From Curtobacterium sp. GC_Cur_3 (GTDB lineage Bacteria; Actinomycetota; Actinomycetes; Actinomycetales; Microbacteriaceae), in assembly GCF_026544205.1 (NCBI RefSeq), contig NZ_JALNUI010000016.1:29220-93219 (forward strand): 64,000 nucleotides of DNA, given 5' to 3'. The notes under the pieces are model-generated. The model made no database searches, was not told the origin of the DNA, and worked only from the letters and a program-made list of their open reading frames with translations. Positions 9,528 through 18,744 of this stretch are shown here, piece by piece (positions within the stretch are counted from its first letter, which is position 1; each line of letters begins with the position of its first letter). Both the position numbers and the translations under genes were made by a program.

Positions 9528-10604
9528 TCAGATCTCCGTGGTGGTGATGGTCGGCTGGTTCGTGCTCGGCTGGGTGGTGCTCGGCTGCGTGGTCAGGCCG
9601 GCCTCGACGGCGTCGGCGGCGGCGCGGGGCGTCCAGCCGGTGTCGGGCGTCTCCCCGATGCGCTCGAGAGCGTCGACGACGAGGTCCCAGAACCGGGCGT
9701 GGTCGAGCTCCAGCGCGGCGCTCGTGCGGCAGTCCTCCGGTGCGGGTGCGCGGAAGTCGGCGACGGTCATGCCGAGGGTCAGCGTGCCCTGGGTCTCGAT
9801 GCGGATCGGGACCTTCACCGCGCGGACGATCGTCGGGTCGATCACGTACGCGACGGCGCAGGGGTCGTGGACGGGCGGGGCGTCGAAGCCCTGCGCGTCC
9901 CGGTAGGTCTGGCCGAAGAAGTCGAGGAGCTCCCCCACGAAGGCGGCCGGGCCGGTGCCGACGGCGGCGATCCGGGCGGCGACCTCGGGGGTGGCGAGGG
10001 CCTGGTGCGTCAGGTCGAGCCCGACCATGACGACGTCCCAGCCGGCGTCGAAGACGATCGACGCGGCCTCGGGGTCGATGACGATGTTGAACTCGGCGAC
10101 CGGGCTCCAGTTGCCCACGTGCACGCCGCCGCCCATCAGGACGACCTGCTTGACGCGGTCGACGATGCGGGGCTCCTTGCGCGCTGCGAGTGCGATGTTC
10201 GTCAGGCCGCCGGTCGGCACGAGGGTGACCGTGCCGGGCTCGTGCGCCATCACGGTGTCGATGATCAGGTCGACCGCGTGCCGCTCGTCGAGTTCGAACG
10301 ACGGCTCGGGCAGGACGGGTCCGTCGAGGCCGCTCTCGCCGTGGATCGCCGGGGCGACCTCGATCGGACGGAGGATCGGACGTGCGGCACCGGCGGCGAA
10401 CGGCACGCCGGCGATGCCGGCGATGCGGGCGACGGCGAGGGCGTTCCGCGTGACCTTCGGCAGCGTCTGGTTGCCGACGACGGTGGTGACGGCGAGGAGC
10501 TCGATGTCCGGGTTGCCGTGGGCGAGCAGCATCGCGACGGCGTCGTCGTGGCCGGGGTCGCAGTCGAGGATGATCTTCTCGGGCTGGCGGGGGGCGTCGG
10601 TCAC
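9528..10604 (-). CDS. inosine-uridine preferring nucleoside hydrolase
   Basis: Hydrolyses the N-glycosidic bond of ribonucleosides to base and ribose. The Ca-binding signature DCDPGHDDAVAML is near the N-terminus; GGGVHVGNWSPVAEFN and HDPCAVAY supply further family motifs. I start at GTG 10604 (358 aa), which has a GTGGAG-type site upstream; an ATG at 10673 would add 23 residues without family support. The C-terminus has a Thr/Pro/Ser repeat (TTQPSTTQPSTNQP). First gene of the operon with the MFS transporter and ribokinase; two operator-like palindromes lie in its promoter region. Confidence 0.93.
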   Translation of the reverse strand: MTDAPRQPEKIILDCDPGHDDAVAMLLAHGNPDIELLAVTTVVGNQTLPKVTRNALAVARIAGIAGVPFAAGAARPILRPIEVAPAIHGESGLDGPVLPEPSFELDERHAVDLIIDTVMAHEPGTVTLVPTGGLTNIALAARKEPRIVDRVKQVVLMGGGVHVGNWSPVAEFNIVIDPEAASIVFDAGWDVVMVGLDLTHQALATPEVAARIAAVGTGPAAFVGELLDFFGQTYRDAQGFDAPPVHDPCAVAYVIDPTIVRAVKVPIRIETQGTLTLGMTVADFRAPAPEDCRTSAALELDHARFWDLVVDALERIGETPDTGWTPRAAADAVEAGLTTQPSTTQPSTNQPTITTTEI

Positions 10605-10682
10605 GGTGGTGCTCCACTTCGTCGGGGATCCGGGCGTTCCGCCCGGGTGGTGGTCGGTGGCCTGACGCGCCATGCACGCCGC

Positions 10683-10696
10683 GTCAAGCGTTTGAC
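10683..10696. promoter_or_regulatory. LacI-type operator 1
   Basis: GTCAAGCGTTTGAC is a near-perfect palindrome with the central CG typical of LacI/PurR-family operators. It lies in the divergent promoter region between the nucleoside hydrolase and the lacI-type gene, centred 24 bp from the second operator, so both face about the same side of the helix. Confidence 0.7.
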
Positions 10697-10707
10697 ATCA
10701 CACCGCA

Positions 10708-10719
10708 TCAAGCGCTTGA
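10708..10719. promoter_or_regulatory. LacI-type operator 2
   Basis: TCAAGCGCTTGA is a perfect 12-bp palindrome with a central CG, as LacI-family regulators bind. It is immediately followed by CTTGACGTCAAG, also a perfect palindrome sharing part of the same bases. The pair with operator 1 suggests cooperative binding and control of both the nucleoside operon and the regulator's own gene. Confidence 0.75.
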
Positions 10720-10780
10720 CGTCAAGTCGAACCGGGACGCCGAGCCGGTGTCGGCCGTCTCGCTCGGTAGCATCGACGCC

Positions 10781-11791
10781 GTGCCCCCGTCCCCGCGAAG
10801 TCGCTCCGCTGCGTCCGGACGCGTGACCGCGGCGATGGTCGCGGAGCGCGCCGGCACGAGCATCGCGACGGTCTCCCTCGTGGTCAACGGCAAGGACCGC
10901 GGCCGTGTCTCCGTGCCGATCGCCACCCGGGTCCGTGACGCGGTCGATGAGCTCGGGTACGTCGTGGACCACGCCGCGAGCTCCCTCGCGCGGGGCAGCG
11001 GCGACCTCGTGGTGCTCATCGCGCCCGACCTGTCGAACCCGTTCTTCGCCGAGGTCATCCGCGGCGTCCGGGACACCGTCGGCGACCGCTTCCAGCTCGT
11101 GCTGTCGGTCACCGAGCGCGGAGAACAGCCCGTCGACGCGGACGTGCGCCGGTTCGAACGACTCCGACCCGCGGGGATCCTGGTGGACGCACCGGCCGAC
11201 GGCGAGTCCATGTCTGCCGGCGTCCCCGTGGTGCTGCTCGACGCTCCGGGAGGCACCGGCGCCGTCAACTACGACCTGTCCTCCGGCGTCGACGCCCTCG
11301 TCGCGCACCTCGCCGCCGCCGGACACCGCCGTGTCGGGTACCTCGACGGGACCTCGCGCGCGACGACCTTCGCCGTGCGCCGCGCCCTGTTCGACGAGGC
11401 CTGCGCTGCTGCGGACATCACCGTGTCGTCCGTCGTGGCACGGGCTGACCTGACGATCGACGCCGCCGCGTCCGCCGTGGAGTCGGTCGTCGACACCTGG
11501 CTCGCCGAGGGCGTCACCGCGGTCGTGGGCGCTGCCGACACCCTGGCGTACGGGGTGCTCCGTGTGGCGGCCGAGCGGGGCTTCGCCGTGCCGAGGACCC
11601 TCGCGGTCGCCGGGTTCGACGACCTGCCGTCGTCGTCCGTCACCGCGCCGGCCCTGACGAGCGTCGCACTCCCGGGAGCCGAGCTCGGCCGGGCCGCGGC
11701 GCTCCGACTCCTCGCGATGCTCGACGGCACCGAGGCGCCCGACCCGGCCCTCCCCACGCGGCTGGTCCCTCGCGCGAGCACCCGCGCCTGA
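10781..11791 (+). CDS. LacI family transcriptional regulator
   Basis: 336 aa from the GTG at 10781. A helix-turn-helix of LacI type spans about 14-36 (VTAAMVAERAGTSIATVSLV), followed by the hinge and a periplasmic-binding-protein-like sensor domain (DLSNPFFAEVIRGVRDTV and, near the end, VAGFDDLPSSSVTAPALTSV). Divergent from the nucleoside hydrolase-MFS-ribokinase operon, so it very likely represses that operon until a nucleoside or ribose signal binds. A start at 10748 would add 11 residues that the family lacks. The long palindrome at 11999-12042 ends its transcript. Confidence 0.9.
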   Translation: MPPSPRSRSAASGRVTAAMVAERAGTSIATVSLVVNGKDRGRVSVPIATRVRDAVDELGYVVDHAASSLARGSGDLVVLIAPDLSNPFFAEVIRGVRDTVGDRFQLVLSVTERGEQPVDADVRRFERLRPAGILVDAPADGESMSAGVPVVLLDAPGGTGAVNYDLSSGVDALVAHLAAAGHRRVGYLDGTSRATTFAVRRALFDEACAAADITVSSVVARADLTIDAAASAVESVVDTWLAEGVTAVVGAADTLAYGVLRVAAERGFAVPRTLAVAGFDDLPSSSVTAPALTSVALPGAELGRAAALRLLAMLDGTEAPDPALPTRLVPRASTRA

Positions 11792-11832
11792 CCCACCCGA
11801 CGCCTGACTCCCCCGTGCGGCGCCGCCCTGGG

Positions 11833-11868
11833 CGACATCATCGCTGTCGCACGACGTCGACATTGTCG
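11833..11868. repeat. imperfect palindrome, family D copy 1
   Basis: A 36-bp imperfect inverted repeat opening CGACATCATCGCTGTCG and closing with its near complement ending TTGTCG. It is one of two similar units within 110 bp after the LacI gene. Confidence 0.6.
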
Positions 11869-11902
11869 CGCACCCGCAGAGTCAGGCCACGCCCCGACGT
11901 CG

Positions 11903-11942
11903 AACGACAACATCGCTGTCGTACGACGTCGAGGTTGTCGTT
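11903..11942. repeat. imperfect palindrome, family D copy 2
   Basis: Arms AACGACAAC (11903-11911) and GTTGTCGTT (11934-11942) are perfect complements; the interior (ATCGCTGTCG) repeats that of copy 1. Intergenic between two convergent genes, so it may help end transcription from either side. Confidence 0.6.
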
Positions 11943-11998
11943 CCGAGTCGGGAGCGGCGAGTGGGCGCGGGGAGCGCAGCGCGCACCCGCACCGACGA

Positions 11999-12042
11999 CG
12001 GACGGGAGGCCCGGTGCCAGCTGGCACCGGGCCTCCCGTCCG
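11999..12042. terminator. 44-bp perfect palindrome, bidirectional terminator (family A)
   Basis: A perfect 44-bp inverted repeat centred on CAGCTG, with arms containing GACGGGAGGCCCGGTGCCAG. It lies between the convergent lacI-type gene and the DHA2 efflux gene and ends 14 bases before the latter's stop. Nearly the same arms recur at 15746-15797 and 31139-31182, which is more than chance or ordinary terminators explain. Confidence 0.8.
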
Positions 12043-12055
12043 AGCGTGCTCGCGA

Positions 12056-14370
<2,315 letters not shown>

Positions 14371-14377
14371 CGCACAA

Positions 14378-14408
14378 GAATTGCACTCAGCGCGCCAGAG
14401 TGCAATTC
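14378..14408. promoter_or_regulatory. TetR operator, 11-9-11 inverted repeat
   Basis: GAATTGCACTC and GAGTGCAATTC are perfect 11-bp complements around a 9-bp spacer, starting 8 bases upstream of the TetR start codon. Its AT-rich arms stand out in this GC-rich DNA. The position and symmetry fit an autorepression site controlling the tetR-efflux operon. Confidence 0.85.
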
Positions 14409-14450
14409 ACACCTGGTGAACGCCCAGGAAGCAGAACCTCAGCGACCGCC

Positions 14451-14933
14451 CTACAGCGCCTTGTCGAAGCAGAACGACCAGGGCATCGTCGCTAGGTAGG
14501 GCTCGTACACGGGGATCGCACGCCACCCGGTCTTCTCGTACAGGGCGACGGCGTCCGGCTGCCGGTCGCCCGTCTGCAGGACCAGCCGCTCGGCCCCCTG
14601 CTCGCGGCCGATCTGCTCGCACTCGTCGAGGAGCTTCGTCGCCGCACCCTGGCCACGCGCCGACGACAGCACGATGAGGCGCTTCAGCTCGACCTCGTCG
14701 CCGAGTCGACGGATCGCGATGTGCCCGACGGCCGCTCCGGACTCGTCGATCGCGAGCACCGAGCTGATCACCGTCGACGGGTCCACCGCGAGGACACGGT
14801 CACGCTCCGCCGTGACGGCGGGGTCCTCGTCCGCGTTCGCCGAGCCGTACCGCTCGTGCATCTCCTCGTCCATGCGGGCACGGAGGACGACGGCGCGGGG
14901 GTCGTCCCAGAGGACGCGTTCGATCGTGATCAC
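14451..14933 (-). CDS. GNAT family N-acetyltransferase
   Basis: About 160 aa. The acetyl-CoA binding motif A is seen in LSSARGQGAATKLLDECEQI, followed by ERLVLQTGDRQPDAVALYEKTGW, the usual beta-5/alpha-4 ending of GNAT enzymes. It transfers an acetyl group from acetyl-CoA to an unknown amine. I start at the GTG at 14933 (ITIERVLW follows), preceded by GGAAAG; a GTG at 14951 would add six residues. Ends convergently close to the TetR operator. Confidence 0.88.
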   Translation of the reverse strand: MITIERVLWDDPRAVVLRARMDEEMHERYGSANADEDPAVTAERDRVLAVDPSTVISSVLAIDESGAAVGHIAIRRLGDEVELKRLIVLSSARGQGAATKLLDECEQIGREQGAERLVLQTGDRQPDAVALYEKTGWRAIPVYEPYLATMPWSFCFDKAL

Positions 14934-14993
14934 GATCGACCATCTTTCCACGCGGGTACGACACCGGCCGACGCCGCCCGGACGACAGGAACG

Positions 14994-15671
14994 TCACCGC
15001 CCGAGCGCGCCGATCGGCCCGTCCTCGATGTCGGCGAGCACCGCGGCCGCGTCGTCGTACACGGCAGCGGCGCCGGCGTTCCGCAGTTCGTCGCCCCCGA
15101 CCCCGCCCGTCATCACCGAGATGCACGTCACCCCCACCTTCGCCGAGGTCTCCACGTCCCACATCGCGTCGCCGATCATGACGGCGTTCGACGGGTCGAC
15201 ACCGGCGCGGTCGAGGGCGATCTGCACGATGTCCGGCGCGGGCTTCGCTTCCTCGACGTCCTCGCCGCTCGTCACGACGCTGATCCATTGCTCGGCGTCG
15301 AGCAGTTCGCGCAACCGGACGAGTTCGTTCTCCGGGGCGCTCGTCGCGAGCACGACCGCGTGGCCGCGTGCGGCGACGGCCTCGAGCAGCTCACGCGCTC
15401 CCGGCAGCAGGCGCAGGCGCGGCATGTGCTCGGCGAAGTAGGCCGCCTGGTACTGCTTCGCGGTGTCGCGGTCCTCGTCCGACATGTCCGGCACGAGCTC
15501 GTCGAGCAGGCGGGAGCCGTCCATCCCGATCAGCCGGTGGATGCGCCAGGCGTCGACCGACTGTCCGGTCACCCGGAAGGCCCGCCACCAGGCGTCCACG
15601 TGCGCGTAGTTGGAGTCGACGAGCGTGCCGTCGATGTCGAACAGGACTGCGGTCGAGGGAGCGTCGGTCAT
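14994..15671 (-). CDS. HAD family hydrolase (phosphoglycolate-phosphatase-like)
   Basis: 225 aa. HAD motif I is LFDIDGTLVDSN with the nucleophile D12 and acid D14; motif II is in VLATSA; the motif III lysine is in EEAKPAPD; motif IV is MIGDAMWDVETSAKVGV. An alpha-helical cap lies between motifs I and II, as in beta-phosphoglucomutase and phosphoglycolate phosphatase relatives. It most likely dephosphorylates a small sugar phosphate or phosphoglycolate; the exact substrate cannot be read. A 42-base gap separates it from the GNAT gene's start, so the two could be co-transcribed. Confidence 0.9.
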   Translation of the reverse strand: MTDAPSTAVLFDIDGTLVDSNYAHVDAWWRAFRVTGQSVDAWRIHRLIGMDGSRLLDELVPDMSDEDRDTAKQYQAAYFAEHMPRLRLLPGARELLEAVAARGHAVVLATSAPENELVRLRELLDAEQWISVVTSGEDVEEAKPAPDIVQIALDRAGVDPSNAVMIGDAMWDVETSAKVGVTCISVMTGGVGGDELRNAGAAAVYDDAAAVLADIEDGPIGALGR

Positions 15672-15745
15672 CCGCCCAGCGAACTCCCGGCGGCCTCATC
15701 ACCGACCCAGCGAGCCACATGACGCGACGCGACAGCAACGACCGA

Positions 15746-15797
15746 ACGACGGACGGGAGGCACGGTGCCAGCTGGCACCGTGCCTCCCGTCCGTCGT
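15746..15797. terminator. 52-bp perfect palindrome, terminator (family A)
   Basis: A perfect 52-bp inverted repeat centred on CAGCTG, with arms that include GACGGGAGGCACGGTGCCAG. It begins 12 bases past the stop of the DUF3618 gene and is in the right place to end that operon's transcript. Arm sequence is nearly identical to the palindromes at 11999 and 31139, with a compensated base change (A/T here, C/G at 11999). Confidence 0.85.
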
Positions 15798-15808
15798 GTG
15801 GCTGGGTC

Positions 15809-16381
15809 TCAGGCCCCGCGCACGTCCTGTGCGGACGACTGCGCGTTGTCCTTGACGTCGGACGCGGCGCCCTGCGCCTCGTCCTTCACCGTCTGGGCCG
15901 CGTCCTGCGCGGTGCCCTTCAGGTCCTGCGCGTGCTCCTTGGCGGAGTCGCCGAGCTGCGAGCCGACGTCCTTCGCCGTCTCCTTGACCTGGTCGACGAG
16001 GGGCGCTGCGCGGTCCTTGAGTTCACCGGCCAGCTCCTCCTCCTTCGCCGAGGTCGGGATGAGCGAGGACGCGAGCCACCCGGCACCGAAGGCGATGAGC
16101 CCCACGGCGAGCGGGTTGCCCTTGGCCTTCTCGACACCGCGCTGTGCGGCGTCCTTGGCCTGGTCGGTCGCACCGGAGGCAGAGCCTGAGGCGCTGGAGC
16201 GAGCCGAGTCGGCTGCGCCCATGACGGAGTCGCGGACGCCCTGGAAGCGGCTCTTGACCTTCTCGGTCTGACGGTGTGCGATCGATGACGGACTCACCTT
16301 GTCGGCGAGGGCGTCGACGTCGGACCCGAGGGTCCCCCGTGTCTGCTCGATCTCTGCGCGGATCTCGTCTGGCGTGCTCAT
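15809..16381 (-). CDS. DUF3618 domain-containing protein
   Basis: 190 aa. The N-terminus (MSTPDEIRAEIEQTRGTLGSDVDALADKVSP) is the DUF3618 signature. A hydrophobic stretch (about 92-110, NPLAVGLIAFGAGWLASSLI) is a likely membrane segment, and the C-terminal half is an amphipathic helix of Lys/Asp/Ala repeats (AKDVGSQLGDSAKEHAQDLK). Third gene of a three-gene operon; its ATG overlaps the stop of the holin-family gene. In actinobacteria this protein typically accompanies a holin-superfamily III protein. Function is unknown; an envelope or stress role is inferred from context. Confidence 0.85.
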   Translation of the reverse strand: MSTPDEIRAEIEQTRGTLGSDVDALADKVSPSSIAHRQTEKVKSRFQGVRDSVMGAADSARSSASGSASGATDQAKDAAQRGVEKAKGNPLAVGLIAFGAGWLASSLIPTSAKEEELAGELKDRAAPLVDQVKETAKDVGSQLGDSAKEHAQDLKGTAQDAAQTVKDEAQGAASDVKDNAQSSAQDVRGA

Positions 16382-16821
16382 GCGTTCCTCCCGGAGTTGG
16401 GCTTCAGTGCGTCGGGGATCTCCTTGGCCGTCTCCACGGTCTGGGGAGCGCCCTTGATCTGCTTCATCTGCTTGCGTCCCTGCAGCGCGAGGATGCCGGC
16501 GACGATCGCGTAGATGACCGCGATCACGACTGCCGACCACGCGTTGCCGATGAGGTAGCCGAGACCCCACCAGGCGGCGATCGACAGGAACAACAGGGCG
16601 AACAGCGCGGTCAGGCCGGCGCCGCCGAACATGCCGGCACCCTTGCCCGCCTTCTTCGCGGACTCGGTGAGCTCGGCCTTCGCCAGCGCCACCTCCTGCC
16701 GGAACAGGCTGGAGATGTCGCGGGAGACGTCGGTGAGGAGTTCACCGAGCGGTGTGGTCGCGGCGCGTTCCTCGGGGGTCGGTTCGCCGATCCCGGACGG
16801 GCCGGGGACGGAATGGCTCAT
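16378..16821 (-). CDS. phage holin family protein (superfamily III, Actinobacterial holin-X like)
   Basis: 147 aa. A polar N-terminus with LGELLTDVSRDISSLFRQEV and ALAKAELTESAKKAGKG is followed by two membrane helices (about 66-88 and 93-114). This matches the so-called phage holin family proteins (DUF1469) that are chromosomal in most actinobacteria and are not tied to phage lysis. Middle gene of the operon, with 4-base overlaps on both sides, so all three proteins are probably made together. No phage genes are nearby. Confidence 0.87.
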   Translation of the reverse strand: MSHSVPGPSGIGEPTPEERAATTPLGELLTDVSRDISSLFRQEVALAKAELTESAKKAGKGAGMFGGAGLTALFALLFLSIAAWWGLGYLIGNAWSAVVIAVIYAIVAGILALQGRKQMKQIKGAPQTVETAKEIPDALKPNSGRNA

Positions 16822-17762
16822 ACGCCGGTCCCCGTCCCGGTGGTGCCGGTGCCCGTCGTGTGGGTCGTGCCGGTGCCCGTGGTGCCGGGCGTGTGGGTCG
16901 TGCCGGTGCCCGTGGCGTCGGCTTCCTTCTCGTGCTTGACCTCGGTGGTGATCGCCTTGGTCAGACGGCCCGCGAGGATCCCCGCGCCGGCGGCCATCGC
17001 GATGAACGCACCGGGACGCTTGGCGGCGAAGGACTTGACCTCGTCGAGGAGGGAGCCCGGGTCGCGGTTCTCGAGGAAGCCGGCGGCCGAGGACGCACGG
17101 CCCGACAGGTCGCGGACGACGCGCGAGGCGACACCCTGCTCCTCGTCGTTGTCCGCCATGCGGCCGAGCTGCTCGCCCAGGCTCTTCAGCCCGCTGGCGG
17201 CACGCTGCTGCTGCTCGCCGGCCTGCTGCTTGAGGTTCTCGGACGCCTGGCCGTAGAGCTGCTTGGCGTGGTCGGTCGCCTCGGAGGCCACGTTGGCGGC
17301 CTGCTCCTTGGCGGTGCCGGCGACGTTCGCGGCCTTCTCCTTGGCGTCACCAGCGACGTCCTGTGCTGCACCCTTGGCCGCGTCGGCCTTGGCCTTGGCG
17401 TCCGAGTCGGAGCCGCCGGAGGACGAGCCACCGGAGGACGGGCCGCCGGAGATGCCGGCGGTGCTGCCCGAGCCGGGCAGGAGGTCGTGGTCCGCGATCG
17501 AGCCGGTCGCCGAGCCGGGGGCACCGGCGCCGCTGAGGCCGGCGGCCGACGGGGTCGCGGGGAGCTGCTCGCTCGCGGGGACCGCCGAGGAGGTCGAGTC
17601 GTCGCCGAGTCCGAGGAGGTCGGCGTCGCGTCCGTCCTCGAGCGGGGTGGTGTCCGCCCAGGTAGGCACGGTCACTCCGGGGTGGATCTCGTGGCCCTCG
17701 GCGGCAGCCGTGCGGTCGTGGATCGGGGTCCCGGAGTCGTTCCCGGGTGGGTTCGTGGTCAT
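16818..17762 (-). CDS. LEA-like alanine-rich envelope stress protein
   Basis: 314 aa, first gene of the holin/DUF3618 operon. Residues about 1-115 are disordered and Ser/Gly-rich. The middle (about 115-200) is an amphipathic helix of 11-residue Ala/Lys/Glu repeats (GDAKEKAANVAGTAKEQAAN) reminiscent of late-embryogenesis-abundant proteins. A conserved block near 230-275 (SLLDEVKSFAAKRPGAF, then a Gly/Ala-rich hydrophobic stretch) resembles the conserved part of its actinobacterial homologues. The tail is a Thr-Gly repeat encoded by near-identical DNA repeats. The ATG at 17762 is preceded by GGAAGG. No enzyme activity is suggested. Confidence 0.75.
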   Translation of the reverse strand: MTTNPPGNDSGTPIHDRTAAAEGHEIHPGVTVPTWADTTPLEDGRDADLLGLGDDSTSSAVPASEQLPATPSAAGLSGAGAPGSATGSIADHDLLPGSGSTAGISGGPSSGGSSSGGSDSDAKAKADAAKGAAQDVAGDAKEKAANVAGTAKEQAANVASEATDHAKQLYGQASENLKQQAGEQQQRAASGLKSLGEQLGRMADNDEEQGVASRVVRDLSGRASSAAGFLENRDPGSLLDEVKSFAAKRPGAFIAMAAGAGILAGRLTKAITTEVKHEKEADATGTGTTHTPGTTGTGTTHTTGTGTTGTGTGV

Positions 17763-17894
17763 GATGAGCCTTCCGGTCGTCCGCCGCGGGCACTGCACCA
17801 GCGGCGTGCGTCACAAGGTGGTCGCCCGCTGCTGCTCACGGTCACAGGAAGGTCACGAAACCGCGTCCAGCGGATGAGCGGCCGCGATCTGCTC

Positions 17895-17939
17895 GGTCGG
17901 CGCGGTCGGCGCGGTCGGCGCGGTCGGCGCGGTCGGCGC
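17895..17939. repeat. tandem repeat, 9-bp unit x5
   Basis: Five exact copies of GGTCGGCGC in a row. Non-coding, and directly adjacent to the family C palindrome that starts at 17940. The copy number is likely to vary between strains. Confidence 0.85.
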
Positions 17940-18001
17940 GGTGCGAGGTTGACCGCCCCGTGCGGGGTGACAGGCCCGCACCCGGTGTGCGACCTCGCAC
18001 C
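17940..18001. terminator. nested palindrome, family C copy 1
   Basis: GGTGCGAGGT at 17940-17949 and ACCTCGCACC at 17992-18001 are perfect complements; an inner GTGCGGG/CCCGCAC stem nests inside. It lies about 70 bases past the stop of the cupin XRE gene and could end its transcript. The same arms recur at 19746 and 34699. Confidence 0.65.
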
Positions 18002-18069
18002 GGCCGGGGCAGCGCGCACCGTGCGAGGCCAGCGCCGGCCGCCGGCCGCCCTCCGCCGGCGCCCCGCCC

Positions 18070-18678
18070 TCAGGACGCCGGACGGGACCGCACGTGCGCC
18101 CGCTCCCCCTGCGGTCCGTAGAGGCAGAGCACCTCGGTCACCTGGTCCGTCACGTTGCCGATCCAGTGCGGCGTGTGGGTGTCGAACTCGGCGACCTCGC
18201 CCGGCCCGAGGTCGAGGTCGTGCTCGCCGAGCAGCAGCCGCAACCGCCCGGACATGACGTAGAGCCACTCGTAGCCCTCGTGCGTCCGGAGGGAGGGCTC
18301 CCCGCCCGGCGAGCGCGGCGGGAACAGCTGCTTGAACGAGCGCACGCCGCCGGTCCGCCGGGTCAGCGGCACCACCACCCGGTCGCCGTGCTGCTCGGGC
18401 TTCAGGTGCACCCGAGGGTCCCCGGTCCGCGGTGCCCCCACCAGGTCGTCGAGCGGCACCTGGTACGCCTGCGCGAGCGGCAGCAGGAGCTCCAGCGTGG
18501 GCTTCCGCTGCCCGGACTCGAGGCGCGAGAGCGTGCTGACGGAGATCCCCGTCTGCTCCGCGAGCGCCGCCAACGTCACCTCCTGGCGCTGCCGCAGCGT
18601 GCGCAGGCGCGGGCCGACGCCGTCGACGACCTGCGCCGTCGTCCGCGGCGTGCGCCGAGCCTCCTGGTCGTGTCCCAT
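18070..18678 (-). CDS. XRE family regulator with cupin domain
   Basis: 202 aa. An N-terminal helix-turn-helix (about 24-75; TLAALAEQTGISVSTLSRLE) is followed by a C-terminal cupin domain (about 110-195; THEGYEWLYVMSGRLRLLLG, LGPGEVAEFDTHTPHWIG) whose His and Glu residues can bind a metal or small ligand. Divergent from the flavin reductase at 18745 across a 66-base gap with a GTTGC inverted repeat. It probably controls that gene and itself. The ATG at 18678 fits the family length. Confidence 0.92.
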   Translation of the reverse strand: MGHDQEARRTPRTTAQVVDGVGPRLRTLRQRQEVTLAALAEQTGISVSTLSRLESGQRKPTLELLLPLAQAYQVPLDDLVGAPRTGDPRVHLKPEQHGDRVVVPLTRRTGGVRSFKQLFPPRSPGGEPSLRTHEGYEWLYVMSGRLRLLLGEHDLDLGPGEVAEFDTHTPHWIGNVTDQVTEVLCLYGPQGERAHVRSRPAS

Positions 18679-18686
18679 GGCCCCAT

Positions 18687-18703
18687 GTTGCCAGAGCAGC
18701 AAC
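18687..18703. promoter_or_regulatory. inverted repeat, candidate XRE operator
   Basis: GTTGC and GCAAC flank 7 bases, and another GTTGC copy follows at 18709. The site lies between two divergent start codons, where the cupin-XRE regulator could control both genes. Confidence 0.45.
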
Positions 18704-18744
18704 GAAGGTTGCCAGTGTTGCGACGGGAGCCGCACCATGTGCGC

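Larger units (their letters stand above)
17763..18069. other. intergenic with tandem and inverted repeats
   Basis: This gap holds the upstream region of the LEA-like gene operon, a 9-bp tandem repeat (17895-17939) and a family C palindrome (17940-18001). I see no gene. Bases 18002-18060 repeat further GTGCGAGG fragments. Confidence 0.6.

Noticed and set aside
16378..16821. Prophage remnant because of the holin-family gene
   Set aside because: No integrase, terminase, lysin or tail genes nearby; this holin family is chromosomal in actinobacteria and sits in an operon with DUF3618.
17880..18060. CRISPR-like array
   Set aside because: The repeats are 9-bp units without spacers, followed by a palindrome; no cas genes are present.
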